DNA of 64,000 nt from Streptomyces fulvorobeus (GTDB lineage: Bacteria; Actinomycetota; Actinomycetes; Streptomycetales; Streptomycetaceae): NCBI RefSeq assembly GCF_013167895.1, contig NZ_BLWC01000001.1, positions 310,001 through 374,000 on the forward strand. The letters are read 5' to 3'. Under the pieces are notes generated by a model, which made no database searches, was not told the DNA's origin, and saw only the letters and a list, made by a program, of their open reading frames with translations. The translations under genes were made by a program, and so were the position numbers. Positions 8,798 to 17,696 of this stretch are shown piece after piece. Numbering within the stretch: position 1 is the stretch's first letter; each line of letters begins with the position of its first letter.

Positions 8798-9493
8798 ATG
8801 ACGACTCCGGAGTTCCGCCCGACCCATGTCGTCCCCCCGGACGGACTGCCCGCCTGGGAGGCCCCCGATGTCTCCCGGCCGACCGCGCCGCTCGATCCCC
8901 TGCTGCCCGTGCAGCTGCTCGACCGGCGGGGTGACTGGGCGTTCATCGCCTGCGCCAACGGGTGGTCGGCGTGGATCGACGGCAGACTGCTCGTCCCCGT
9001 GCCGCTGGAGCCGCCGGCCGCTCGTCAGCCGCTCGCCCGCACCGCGGACCCGGGGCCCCTGCTGGCCAGGGCGGACGAGGCGCTCCACCAGTACCGGCGC
9101 GCCGCGCGGGATCTCGCGGACGGGCGACTGGACGGAGAGGGCTTCCGGCTCCGTACCCAAGGGCTGCGGGTGGGTGTGATCGTCGACGGCGAGGGCGTGT
9201 GGCTCTACGACGCGGAGCACGAGCGCTGGGTGTACTGCGACGGGAGGCGGCTCAGCACGTACGCGGAGTCGGCGGGTCCCGGACCGGGCCGGGCGGCCAC
9301 CGGGGCGGGGCCCGAACCGACCCGCGTGGTAGAGGACAACGGGCCCGAGCCTACCCGCGTCGTACAGGACAACGGGCCGGAGCCGACCCGCGTCGTCCAG
9401 GACAGTGGGCCCGAGCCTACCCGCGTCGTACAGGAGTCGGGCCCTCCGGCCTCCGGGCCATCGGCGGGGCCGCGGACCCGATCGGCCCGGTGA
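8798..9493 (+). CDS. Hypothetical protein with four EPTRVV repeats, candidate FHA ligand
   Basis: A 231-residue protein, 12 bases downstream of the FHA transporter. The N-terminal half is a small globular region (LLDRRGDWAFIACANGWSAWIDGRLLV), SH3-like in appearance. A helical segment (LLARADEALHQYRRAARDLADG) and a second beta-rich piece (VGVIVDGEGVWLYDAEHERW) follow. Residues 171-214 are four 11-residue repeats, GPEPTRVVEDN and near copies. Each repeat offers one Thr with Val at +3, the general form of an FHA-recognised phosphosite, with an acidic residue just before. I know no family for it. Its position between an FHA transporter and a kinase suggests an adaptor or regulatory substrate. No signal peptide or membrane segment is visible. 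Confidence 0.8.
   Translation: MTTPEFRPTHVVPPDGLPAWEAPDVSRPTAPLDPLLPVQLLDRRGDWAFIACANGWSAWIDGRLLVPVPLEPPAARQPLARTADPGPLLARADEALHQYRRAARDLADGRLDGEGFRLRTQGLRVGVIVDGEGVWLYDAEHERWVYCDGRRLSTYAESAGPGPGRAATGAGPEPTRVVEDNGPEPTRVVQDNGPEPTRVVQDSGPEPTRVVQESGPPASGPSAGPRTRSAR
9308..9439 (+). repeat. Four tandem 33-base units encoding GPEPTRVV(E/Q)(D/E)(N/S)
   Basis: Units span 9308-9340, 9341-9373, 9374-9406 and 9407-9439, in frame. The DNA copies differ mainly at third codon positions while the protein repeat stays nearly constant (QDN, QDS, QES at the ends), suggesting selection on the peptide as well as recent duplication. The array is likely to vary in copy number between strains. Confidence 0.9.
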
Positions 9494-9499
9494 CCCGCG

Positions 9500-10522
9500 A
9501 TGGCTCCTCCCCCGCCGCCCCCGCCGCCTTCGCACGAGGCCGGACGGGCGTACGACCTGCTGGGGACGGAGATCGCGGGGTACCGGCTGGAGAGCGAGAT
9601 CGGCCGCGGCGGCATGGCCGTCGTCTACCGCGCCAGGGATCTGCGGCTCGACCGCACCGTCGCGCTGAAGCTGCTCGCCCCCGGACTCGCGCGCAACGAC
9701 ACGTTCCGGCAGCGCTTCACGTACGAGTCGCGCGTGGCCGCCGCCATCGACCATCCGCACATCGTGCCGGTCTTCGAGGCCGGCGAGACGGACGGGGTCC
9801 TCTACATCGCGATGCGCTTCGTCGCGGGGCAGGACCTACGCGTGCTGATCGACCGCAGGGGTCCTCTGCCGCACACCACCGCGATCCGTATCGCCGGGCA
9901 GGTGGCGTCCGCTCTCGACGCCGCACACGACCACGACCTGGTCCACCGGGACGTCAAACCGGGCAACATCCTCGTCGCCGCGGGCACGGACAGCGACCAC
10001 CCCGAGCACGTGTACCTCACCGACTTCGGGCTGACGAAGAAGTCGCTGTCGCTGACCGGGTTCACCACGGTGGGCCAGTTCGTCGGCACCCTGGACTACG
10101 TGGCTCCTGAGCAGATCTCGGGCCGTCCGGTGGACGGCCGGTGCGACGTCTACAGCCTCGCCTGCGTCGTCCACGAGACCCTGACCGGTGCCCCGCCGTT
10201 CCGGCGGGACGACGACATGGCCCTGCTCTGGGCGCACCAGTACGACGCGCCGCCACCTCTGAGCGCGGAGCGCCCCGGTCTTCCGGCCGAGCTCGACGGC
10301 GTCCTGGCGAAGGCGCTCGCCAAGAGTCCGCAGGACCGTTACGCATCCTGTCTGCGGTTCGTCGCGGCCCTGCGCGCCGCGGCTGCGGGGACCGGCCCCG
10401 ACACGCATCGCCCGACGCGGGTTGGCGCCGGCCCCGTCAGTCCCGCCGCCGTCGAACCGCCGCCCCCGCCACCCCGCTGGGCCCTGCCGGTCTTCTCTCA
10501 GCGGGAGTCGCCGCCGTCCTGA
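9500..10522 (+). CDS. Soluble Ser/Thr protein kinase (Hanks type)
   Basis: A 340-residue kinase. After a Pro-rich N-terminus the catalytic domain covers roughly residues 27-290. It has the Gly loop IGRGGMAVVY, the ATP-binding Lys in VALKLL, the catalytic loop HRDVKPGN, DFGLT, and the P+1 region YVAPEQISG. The C-terminal 50 residues are Pro-rich and contain RPTRVGAGP, which resembles the EPTRVV repeats of the preceding protein. There is no transmembrane or PASTA segment, unlike PknB-type kinases, so it is cytosolic. It starts 6 bases after the repeat protein and is almost certainly cotranscribed with it and the FHA transporter. It ends tail-to-tail with the next gene, overlapping by 25 bases. 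Confidence 0.93.
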   Translation: MAPPPPPPPPSHEAGRAYDLLGTEIAGYRLESEIGRGGMAVVYRARDLRLDRTVALKLLAPGLARNDTFRQRFTYESRVAAAIDHPHIVPVFEAGETDGVLYIAMRFVAGQDLRVLIDRRGPLPHTTAIRIAGQVASALDAAHDHDLVHRDVKPGNILVAAGTDSDHPEHVYLTDFGLTKKSLSLTGFTTVGQFVGTLDYVAPEQISGRPVDGRCDVYSLACVVHETLTGAPPFRRDDDMALLWAHQYDAPPPLSAERPGLPAELDGVLAKALAKSPQDRYASCLRFVAALRAAAAGTGPDTHRPTRVGAGPVSPAAVEPPPPPPRWALPVFSQRESPPS

Positions 10523-11783
10523 CGGTGCCTTCGCCGGACCCCGGAGGCGAGCAGTCCGCCGACAGGGCCGGCGACCGCGCCCCACAGGAGGGCGATACCC
10601 GTCGCCGACCAGAGGCGCGGACGCAGGAGCACTTCGCCGCCGAGCCCGCCTCCCACGTCACCGAGGCCCAGCAGCGAGAGGCCCAGGTGGGCCGAGACCC
10701 CGGAGACCAGGCAGACGAGGAGCACCGTCAGGGCGAGCGCGACCGCCAGGTGCGCGGCGTGCTGCCAGGCACGCGTCCTGGCAGGTGAGCGCAGCGCCAT
10801 CAGGAAGGCGGCCGCCAGGACCGCGACCGCTGCGGCCACGACGAGCAACCAGGCGCGGCCGTCCTGCTGGGCGAGCGTGCGGACGTTCAGCGTCGAGATG
10901 TCCGGCGTACGGAGCACCGAGTCGAGCACCTGGGGCACCGGCAGCCCGAACGGGCCCTGCACCGTGCCCTCCCAGGAGGCCCCGAGGCCCAGGGTGAACG
11001 CGATCCACACCAGATTCGGCAGCCCCAGAAGCATCACCGCGAACGTCGCGGCGGGATGCCCCCGCGTCGCCACGACGCCCAGCCCGACGACCACGCCGAG
11101 CACCACGTATCCGAGCAGCAGCACGACCACGGCGTGGGCCGCGGGCCGCACCGGCGCCCGGTGGCGCAGCAGCCGGGCGGGGAGCGGGGCGCCGCGTGAC
11201 ACCAGCAGGGCGAGCAGGAGGACACCCGCCGTCCACAGCAGGCCGAAGACCAGGGTGAGCGGGATCTGAGCCCTGAACCCGACGGTGGGCGCGGCGTCGA
11301 GGACGTCGTCCAGGAGGCCGCCCGTGGGGTCGTCGAGCGGGAGGGCGAAGGTCTGCCTGGCCAGGAGCGAGAGCGCGAGGAGCGCCAGGAGCCAGAGCGC
11401 TCCGACGCGGACGGCCCAGCCGCCCAGTTCGCGGCTCCCGGCGACGGCCCGGTGGCGCAGCGGCCGGAGGAATCCCGCGGCGAGGGCGAGGGCACCGACC
11501 AGGGTCACGGACAGCGGCAGCACCGAGAGGTCCGCGTCGGTCCCGACAAGTGCCCCGGCGTCGCCCGACACCTCGACGGAACCGCCCGCGGCCATCACGA
11601 CGACCGCCGCGACGACGCGGGGAAGGCGCCACCGGGGAGTTGGCCGGCTCCGGCGGCCCAGAGGCCGAGGACCGCGACGACGATCATGGCGATCATCCCG
11701 GCCAGCACCGCCACGAAGGCGTCGGCCCAGCCGTGCGGGACGCGGGGCGCACTGTCCTGACCGTTGCTGCGCGGGCTGCTCAC
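10498..11783 (-). CDS. Polytopic membrane protein (streptophobe-like), frameshifted near its N-terminus
   Basis: About 430 residues, with many hydrophobic helices (LPLSVTLVGALALAAGFL, VGALWLLALLALSLL, VVVLLLGYVVLGVVVGLG, LLVVAAAVAVLAAAFLM). This matches the Streptomyces-specific streptophobe type, whose function is unknown. The first helix (WADAFVAVLAGMIAMIVVA) and the rest lie in different frames. The switch sits at the G run 11619-11622, and one extra G there restores PGGAFPRVVAAVVV. The GTG at 11783 is proposed as start, with TACCGT 6 bases upstream as a possible leaderless -10. It is divergent from the DUF6777-like gene and convergent with the kinase. It could be a real null allele or a sequencing error. 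Confidence 0.65.
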
Positions 11784-11928
11784 GCTGACACGGTATGCAC
11801 GGCGCGCATGCTCCGCCCCCTGGTGGGGGCCGACCGCGTCGGCTTGCGGGCGGCCGGGGTACAAGGCACACAATAATGCTGAAACGCACACGATCGGGAC
11901 TGGTTCCCGGCCTGGGGAAGAAGAGCCT

Positions 11929-13239
11929 GTGAGTGAGCGACCGCCGTCGTCAGGACGACCCACCGGACCCCCCTCCGGCCCCTTGTCGGGGCCCTCGCCA
12001 ACAGGTCCGACGCCGCCGGACACACCGGCCGGTCCGCCACCGGGCCCGCCCGGTGGCGGCGAACTCTCCGGCGGCCGGGGCGGCGGGAGTTCCGGTGCCG
12101 GCGGGGCGGGTGGCGGTCCCGGCGGGGACGGAACGGGTGGCGGCGGGGCGGGAGGCGGCGGGCAGGACGGCGGCGGCCGGGCGGCCGGGGGCGGTCCAGG
12201 CCCCGGACGGGCCTGGTGGCGGTCGGCTCCCCGCGTGGCGGTCATCGCCGTCGCCCTGGTCGCGGCCGTCGTCGTCACCGTCGTGCTGACCCGCCCGGAG
12301 GAGGGTGCGAAGGCGGGCGGCGAGGTGTTCCTCCAGGCCGCGGGCTCCTCGGGCCGTGACCCGTTCACCGAGTCCACCGCCGAAGGGCCCAAGGCGTCTC
12401 CGACGCCGACCGCGGTGCCGAGCTCGACCTCCACGACCACCGCCACCCGGGTGGTGAAGGGGTCGGCCCCCGGGCTGTACGGCGGCACCCGCAGGACCGC
12501 CAGCTGCGACGTGGAGAAACAGATCACCGCGCTCTCCGGTGCTCCGGACAGGAACCGGGCGTTCGCCTCGGTCCTGCGCATCGAGCCCGCCGGGGTCCCC
12601 GGATATCTGCGTTCACTCACCCCGGTCCGGCTGCGGGCGGACACCCGGGTCACCAACCACGGCTTCGAGGACGGCTCGGCCACCGCCTACCAGGCGGTGC
12701 TCCAGGCCGGGACCGCCGTCATGGTCGACGGCCGCGGGGTGCCCCGGGTGCGCTGCGCCTGCGGCAACCCGCTGCTCGCGCCGGTCGCCCTGCGGAACGC
12801 CCCTCAGATGAAGGGCGCCGCGTGGCCGGGTTACCGCTCCTCGGACGTCGTCGTGGTCACCCCCGCCCCCACGGTGGTGAAGGCGTTCGTCGTCTTCGAT
12901 CCCGAGGCCGGGGACTGGTTCACGCGCGAGCCGGGCGACACGGGCAGGACGGACCGGAGGACCGACCCGCCGGCCGTCACCTCGCCCTCCCCTTCCGTGT
13001 CCGGTTCCCGTTCCGACGCGCCGCCTGACGAGCCGTCCCCGGACACCCCGTCCCCGGACACCCCGTCCTCCGACGCCCCGCCGGACGCTCCCTCCCCGGA
13101 GCCTCCGACGGAGGGGTCCACCTCCGAACCCCCGCCGCCGTCCCCGGAATCACCGCCCTCGTCCGCCCCTCAGTCCGCACCCCAGTCCGCGCAGTCCCCT
13201 CCCTCGTCTGCCGGATCACCCGTCTCAGCGGTCATCTGA
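11929..13239 (+). CDS. DUF6777-like single-pass membrane protein with Pro/Gly-rich cytoplasmic tail
   Basis: A 436-residue protein. Residues 1-100 are almost entirely Pro, Gly and Ser. A membrane segment follows (VAVIAVALVAAVVVTVVL, about 105-122), then an extracytoplasmic domain of about 200 residues with GEVFLQAAGSSGRDPFT, PGLYGGTRRTASCDVEKQI and VRCACGNPL, and finally a Pro/Ser-rich tail. The order resembles Streptomyces proteins carrying the uncharacterised DUF6777 domain; that name is from memory and moderately certain. The three Cys could form a disulfide outside the cell. The GTG at 11929 has GGGAAGAAG upstream. Pro-rich N-termini of this kind often accompany Ser/Thr-kinase loci, but a link with the nearby kinase is only inferred. 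Confidence 0.75.
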   Translation: MSERPPSSGRPTGPPSGPLSGPSPTGPTPPDTPAGPPPGPPGGGELSGGRGGGSSGAGGAGGGPGGDGTGGGGAGGGGQDGGGRAAGGGPGPGRAWWRSAPRVAVIAVALVAAVVVTVVLTRPEEGAKAGGEVFLQAAGSSGRDPFTESTAEGPKASPTPTAVPSSTSTTTATRVVKGSAPGLYGGTRRTASCDVEKQITALSGAPDRNRAFASVLRIEPAGVPGYLRSLTPVRLRADTRVTNHGFEDGSATAYQAVLQAGTAVMVDGRGVPRVRCACGNPLLAPVALRNAPQMKGAAWPGYRSSDVVVVTPAPTVVKAFVVFDPEAGDWFTREPGDTGRTDRRTDPPAVTSPSPSVSGSRSDAPPDEPSPDTPSPDTPSSDAPPDAPSPEPPTEGSTSEPPPPSPESPPSSAPQSAPQSAQSPPSSAGSPVSAVI

Positions 13240-13275
13240 GCCGGGCGGGCCGGGCGCGAACCGGGGCGCTGGACG

Positions 13276-15180
13276 TCACGGCGTGCTGATCACCGGCCGC
13301 GGCGGGGTCGCCATGCCCGCGCCGATGGCGAAGCTCGGGTGCGGCGGCTGGTTGTACGCGGTCTGCCAGGCCAGTGCCGTGCGGTACATGGTGTCGTGGA
13401 GCAGTGTGGTGATCCGGGTACCGGTCTCATGCGGGGTGGAGTAGATCCGCAGCGCGGTGTTCGCCGTGGTCGCCCAGACGACCTCCTCGCGCCAGTCACC
13501 GAACAGGTCCCCGGAGAGGGCCGGTGTGGCCTTCGTACCGTTGGCGGAGCGCACCGAGGCACCGGTCAGCAGCCGGGTGTCCGCCGCGGTGCCGTACTTG
13601 TCGATGCGGGTGCCGTCGAGGAGTTCCCTGGTGGTGTCGCCGTCCCACCAGGACAGGAAGTTGCTGCTGGAGGGCTTGCGGCTCGTCACGACGGAACCCT
13701 GCGGGCCGCGCACCCCGGACACCGCGGACGACCACGACTCGGCCCCCGGACTGCCCGCCCAGATGTCCGCGGAGACACCGCGGCCGTTGTCCTGGCCCGC
13801 CGGGGTGGACCACAGGATCTGCCCGTTCCTCGCGTCCGCCATCCACGAGCCCGGCTTCGAGCTGTCCTCGCTGACCTTGAACTCCTCCAGCCCCGGCCGG
13901 GAGGGATCGAGGTCGCCCACGTGCATGGCGTCGCCGTGGCCGTTCCTGGTGGTCCACAGCCCGCTGCCGTTGTCGTCGACGGCCATGGCCCCGTACACGA
14001 TCTCGTCCCTGCCGTCGGCGTCGACGTCGGCGACCGAGAGCTGGTGGTTGCCCTGGCCGTCGTACCCCCTGCCCGCGTTGGTCGGGCTGTTCGTGTCGAA
14101 GGTCCAGCGCCGCGTGAAGGCGCCGCCGCGCCAGTCCCAGGCGGCGACGACGGTGCGCGTGTAGTAGCCGCGCGCCATGATCAGGGACGGCCTGGCGCCG
14201 TCCAGGTAGGCCGTGCCCGCCAGGAAGCGGTCCACGCGGTTGCCGTACCCGTCCCCCCAGGAGGACACCGTGCCCCTGGCCGGGACGTGGTCGACGGTGC
14301 CCATCGCGGCGCCCGTCCGGCCGTCGAACATCGTCAGGTACTCGGGTCCGGTGAGGATGTACCCGGACGCGTTGCGGTGGTCGGCGCCCGCGCTGCCGAT
14401 CACCCTGCCCGTGCCGTCGACGGTCCCGTCCGCCGTCTTCATGGCGACCTCCGCACGGCCGTCGCCGTCGTAGTCGTACACCTGGAACTGCGTGTAGTGC
14501 GCCCCGGAACGGATGTTGCGCCCGAGGTCGATACGGAAGAGCCGGGTGCCGTCGAGACGTATGCCGTCGATGTACGTGTTGCCCGTGTAGCCGGACTGGG
14601 AGTTGTCCTTGGCGTTGGTGGGCTGCCACTTCAGTACGAGGTCGAGGGCGCCGTCGCCGTCGAGGTCGCCGGCGGACGCGTCGTTGGCCTCGTAGGTGTA
14701 GGCGACACCGTCCGGTGTGGTGCCGCCCGCCGGCGGGGAGACCGGGACGTCCTTGTAGCCCGCGCGGAACTGGATCGCGTGCACGGAGTCGCTCTGCTCG
14801 GCGCCGTCCACGACGGCCCGCACCGTGTAGTCGGCGGTGGCGGGGGCGCCGGGGTGGAAGTAGTTCGTCGAGCGCGTGAGCGGGGACGGGTTGACCTTGG
14901 TGCCCGCCCGGTAGAGGTTGAAGGAGACGTTGTCCGGGTCGGTGCCGAGCCAGCGCCAGGTGACGAGGTTTCCGCTGCCGGTGTGCACGCTGACGACGCC
15001 GCGGTCCAGCGCCTCGGCCTGGCGGGCGGGGGCGGCCTGGGGGGCGGGGGCGGCCTGGAGGGTCTGCCCGGCGGCGGTCTGTCCGGCCGCCGCGAGCAGA
15101 CCTGCCGTCAGGGCGCCGAGCAGGACACGGGTACGGGTGGTGCGGCGCAGCTGGAGCGGTCGGTGAGGCATGGGTTCCAC
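13276..15180 (-). CDS. Secreted rhamnogalacturonan lyase (PL11)
   Basis: A 634-residue secreted enzyme with an Arg-rich n-region and hydrophobic core (RVLLGALTAGLLAAAGQTAA). The mature part begins with a fibronectin-like strand region (LDRGVVSVHTGSGNLVTWRWLGTDP). An eight-bladed propeller follows, with Asp-rich calcium loops such as DASAGDLDGDGALDLVLKW, VYDYDGDGRAEVAMKTADGT and VADVDADGRDEIVYGAM. These are hallmarks of PL11 lyases (YesW type), which cleave the rhamnose-galacturonate backbone of pectin by beta-elimination outside the cell. Length is typical for a catalytic module without a binding module. Two ATGs, at 15180 and 15171, could start it. Confidence 0.9.
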   Translation of the reverse strand: MEPMPHRPLQLRRTTRTRVLLGALTAGLLAAAGQTAAGQTLQAAPAPQAAPARQAEALDRGVVSVHTGSGNLVTWRWLGTDPDNVSFNLYRAGTKVNPSPLTRSTNYFHPGAPATADYTVRAVVDGAEQSDSVHAIQFRAGYKDVPVSPPAGGTTPDGVAYTYEANDASAGDLDGDGALDLVLKWQPTNAKDNSQSGYTGNTYIDGIRLDGTRLFRIDLGRNIRSGAHYTQFQVYDYDGDGRAEVAMKTADGTVDGTGRVIGSAGADHRNASGYILTGPEYLTMFDGRTGAAMGTVDHVPARGTVSSWGDGYGNRVDRFLAGTAYLDGARPSLIMARGYYTRTVVAAWDWRGGAFTRRWTFDTNSPTNAGRGYDGQGNHQLSVADVDADGRDEIVYGAMAVDDNGSGLWTTRNGHGDAMHVGDLDPSRPGLEEFKVSEDSSKPGSWMADARNGQILWSTPAGQDNGRGVSADIWAGSPGAESWSSAVSGVRGPQGSVVTSRKPSSSNFLSWWDGDTTRELLDGTRIDKYGTAADTRLLTGASVRSANGTKATPALSGDLFGDWREEVVWATTANTALRIYSTPHETGTRITTLLHDTMYRTALAWQTAYNQPPHPSFAIGAGMATPPRPVISTP

Positions 15181-15216
15181 GGTGGGGGCCTTCCGAGCGG
15201 GGACGGGTTGTTCCCG

Positions 15217-15558
15217 TCAGTGGCCGCCGGGCACCGAAAGGTTGCCGCCCCGCTCCTCCTTCCTCGCGGCACGCGCCCCCGTCACCGCCGTACCGGCCGT
15301 GCGCGCCGCGAGGTGCAGGGAACGCAGGGCCAGCATCAGGAACCCGATGTCGTCGAGGTAGACGGGGTCGGGAAGCAGGTCGACCGGCGACACGGTGTAG
15401 ATCACGGCGGCCCCGACCAGTGCCTTGTCACGGAGCGGGATGCCCGCGGCGAGCAGCAGCTTCCTGGCCCGGAGCACCCGTACCAGGAGAACGGCCGCGA
15501 CGCCCATGGTGAGCAGCGCGAGAATCGCCGCGAGGATGAGCCAGCCTTTGGTGTCCAT
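15217..15558 (-). CDS. YkvA/DUF1232-family small membrane protein
   Basis: A 113-residue protein. One N-terminal membrane helix (GWLILAAILALLTMGVAAVLLV) is followed by the DUF1232 core ALVGAAVIYTVSPVDLLPD, in which the SPVDLLPD motif is characteristic, and YLDDIGFLMLALRSLHLAAR. The C-terminus is charged. Function is unknown for the family. The ATG at 15558 has AGGATGG in front. It shares a strand with the lyase upstream in coordinate order and the phosphatase, but gaps of 36 and 67 bases leave cotranscription open. Confidence 0.85.
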   Translation of the reverse strand: MDTKGWLILAAILALLTMGVAAVLLVRVLRARKLLLAAGIPLRDKALVGAAVIYTVSPVDLLPDPVYLDDIGFLMLALRSLHLAARTAGTAVTGARAARKEERGGNLSVPGGH

Positions 15559-15625
15559 GCCCCATCCTGTACCCGCGCGCGGCCCTCCCCGACCACGCGC
15601 CGCTCGGACTCCCGGCCCGTACGCG

Positions 15626-16717
15626 TCAGCGCGGTGCGCGGCGCAGGGCGAGGAGGGCCTGGTCGTCCTGCGGCCGGCCGCCGGTGTGGCGCCGGACATC
15701 GCGGATCAGCAGGTCCAGGACGTCCGCCGGGGTGGGCTCGTCACCGGACCGGGCGCGGTGGCGCAGCAGGAGGGGGACGCGGGCCACCGCGTCGTAGAAG
15801 ACTCCTTCGGCGTCCCGGGACTCGGTGACGCCGTCCGTGTAGCACAGCAGGGTGGCACCGGGCGGAAACGGGAACGTGTCGACCGGTGCGGGCCAGTGGC
15901 CCATGGCGCCGACCGCCAGCGGGGGCGCTTCCTGGGACGGTTCGAGGAGGGTGGCCCCGCCCTCGGCGTCCAGGAGCAGGGGCGGCGGATGGCCGCGGTT
16001 GACGATGCGCACGGCACTGAGATCGGCGGCGAACTCCGCGATCAGGGCGGTGGTGAAGCCCTCCTCCTGTTCGAGGCCGCCGCGCCGGACACCCTCGCGC
16101 AGCAGTGCGTCCTCCAGGGAGCGGGCCAGTTCCCCGACCCTCTCGCACTGGTCGGCGGCGTACCGGAACGCGCCGAGATCGACGCAGACCGCGCTGACGG
16201 CGCCGAGCCCCTTGCCGCGCACGTCACCGACGAGGACCCGGATGCCGTACGGAGTCTCCTGGACGACGTAGAGGTCGCCGCCGATCATCGCCTCGTCCTC
16301 GGCGGGCACATAGCGGGCGGCGATGTGCAGGTTCCCCAGCCGGGCCGGTGGCCGGGGCAGCACGGCGGCCTGGGCCACGGCCGCGACGCGCAGGGCACGC
16401 CGGGTCCGGCCGGTCTGCTGGTCGATGGTGCGGTGGATGAAGAAGGCCAGCAGCGTCACGGCCACCAGGGTGAGCTGGCTGGCCAGTCCGCGGTGCCAGC
16501 CGAAGGTCCCGTCGAGCCGGGCCAGAGCCGCGTGGACGGCCATCGAGGCGAGGCCGGTGAGGATGATGCCGCGCGGCGACAGCAGCGGCGCGGCGGCGAC
16601 GGGCGCCGCCATGATGAGCGGCGCGGACGTCACGTCCGTCGGGGTCACCAGGTCGAGGACGACGGCGAGCACGATCACGCCGGCGGGGATCAACTGGGCC
16701 TTGCTCCGCTGCACCAC
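15626..16717 (-). CDS. Membrane-anchored SpoIIE-type PP2C phosphatase
   Basis: A 363-residue protein. Three or so hydrophobic helices lie in residues 10-95 (AGVIVLAVVLDLVT, LTLVAVTLLAFFI), followed by a SpoIIE/RsbU-like PP2C domain. Visible motifs are MIGGDLYVV and VLVGDVRGKGLGAV (metal-binding Asp residues), the NRGHPPPLLL strand and LLCYTDGVTESRDAEG. Such phosphatases dephosphorylate anti-anti-sigma factors in partner-switching modules. The anti-sigma-like ATPase about 1 kb away at 17697 is a plausible partner, but no STAS-domain gene lies nearby. Upstream spacing of about 57 bases separates it from the XRE regulator gene. Confidence 0.9.
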   Translation of the reverse strand: MVQRSKAQLIPAGVIVLAVVLDLVTPTDVTSAPLIMAAPVAAAPLLSPRGIILTGLASMAVHAALARLDGTFGWHRGLASQLTLVAVTLLAFFIHRTIDQQTGRTRRALRVAAVAQAAVLPRPPARLGNLHIAARYVPAEDEAMIGGDLYVVQETPYGIRVLVGDVRGKGLGAVSAVCVDLGAFRYAADQCERVGELARSLEDALLREGVRRGGLEQEEGFTTALIAEFAADLSAVRIVNRGHPPPLLLDAEGGATLLEPSQEAPPLAVGAMGHWPAPVDTFPFPPGATLLCYTDGVTESRDAEGVFYDAVARVPLLLRHRARSGDEPTPADVLDLLIRDVRRHTGGRPQDDQALLALRRAPR

Positions 16718-16774
16718 TCCCCCACGTTGGCCGTATCCGGCGCGCGCCGCATCCCGGCGCGGCCGCCGGACGGG

Positions 16775-17611
16775 TCAGGTGGCCGGCAGCGGCGTGCCGG
16801 GGCGGGGCGCGGCGGCGCAGGCGGCGTCGATGCGGATGCGGTGGCTCATGACCGCGTCCGGGTCGTCGACGATGTCGACGCGGACCCCCGGGGTCTCCAG
16901 GATCGCCTGGTCCCCGATCTCGGGGGCGGACACCCGCAGGAGGTGCAGGGGCGGTACACCGGTCAGGGCGTGCGGAGGATGGTCGAGCGGCACGACCTGC
17001 ACCGTGACGCCGGGCCGGTGGACGGCCTCGGCCAGGGCCTCGCGCTGCTCGGCCATCACCCGCCGGTCACCGACCCGGGTGTGGAGTGCGGCGGCCGGGA
17101 TCAGGGCCCACAGGGCGGCGCCGCGGTAGGACAGCCTGCGCTGCCGCTCCCGCAGCAGCTCGACGCGGCGCTCACGCCGGGCGGCGTCGCGGTCGGGGTG
17201 CAGGGCGCGGTCCAGCGCGGCGGCGTAGGCGGGGGTGCGCAGCAGTTCGGGTACGAGTGCGGGGTGCCAGGTCCTCACGAGGCCGGCCGAGGACTCCATA
17301 CCGATGACGTCCTGCTGCCAGGGCTCCATGGCGTCGCGCCATTCGTGCCACCACCCCGGCAGGCTGGCGGCTCCGAGGCCCGCGATGATGGGCTCGGCTT
17401 CGGCCCCCGGGACGCCGTAGCGGTCGAGGAGGACGCGGACCTGGTGGGCGTCCAGTCCGGTCTCGGCCCGTTCGATGCGTCGCACGGTGACCGGGTGGGC
17501 GTCCAGTGCGCGGGCCGCGTCGGCCAGGCTGACGCCCGCGCGTTCCCGGAGCAGCCGCAGGCGGACCGCCAGGACGCGATGTTCCACGGTGGGACCCGAG
17601 CGGGGACGCAT
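16775..17611 (-). CDS. XRE-family regulator with C-terminal DUF5753-type domain
   Basis: A 278-residue regulator. The N-terminal helix-turn-helix (LRERAGVSLADAARALDAHPVTVRRIERAE) belongs to the XRE class. The C-terminal 200 residues, with GWWHEWRDAMEPWQQDVIGMESSA, VRTWHPALVPELLRTPAYA and ERQRRLSY, match the DUF5753 arrangement of Streptomyces pleiotropic regulators such as those paired with DUF397 proteins. No DUF397 gene is adjacent; the divergent neighbour is an anti-sigma-type ATPase instead. The ATG at 17611 has GGAAGGTGA upstream. It probably binds the inverted repeat at 17664-17681 in the shared promoter. Confidence 0.9.
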   Translation of the reverse strand: MRPRSGPTVEHRVLAVRLRLLRERAGVSLADAARALDAHPVTVRRIERAETGLDAHQVRVLLDRYGVPGAEAEPIIAGLGAASLPGWWHEWRDAMEPWQQDVIGMESSAGLVRTWHPALVPELLRTPAYAAALDRALHPDRDAARRERRVELLRERQRRLSYRGAALWALIPAAALHTRVGDRRVMAEQREALAEAVHRPGVTVQVVPLDHPPHALTGVPPLHLLRVSAPEIGDQAILETPGVRVDIVDDPDAVMSHRIRIDAACAAAPRPGTPLPAT

Positions 17612-17663
17612 GCTCGTCACCTTCCACGACGGCCCCGGCTGCGGGGCGCGCACTCTGTCGCTT

Positions 17664-17681
17664 GCAAAGTATGCCCTTTGC
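17664..17681. promoter_or_regulatory. Inverted repeat GCAAAG-N6-CTTTGC, candidate operator of the XRE regulator
   Basis: Perfect 6-base arms (17664-17669 and 17676-17681) lie centrally in the 85-base gap between the divergent XRE-regulator and anti-sigma-ATPase genes. The position allows control of both directions, and autoregulation is common for this class. Confidence 0.5.
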
Positions 17682-17696
17682 GCCGAGAGTACATAC

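Noticed and set aside
9308..9439. Tandem 33-base repeat as a non-coding or CRISPR-like array
   Set aside because: The units are contiguous, in frame, and encode a conserved peptide repeat inside a well-supported gene.
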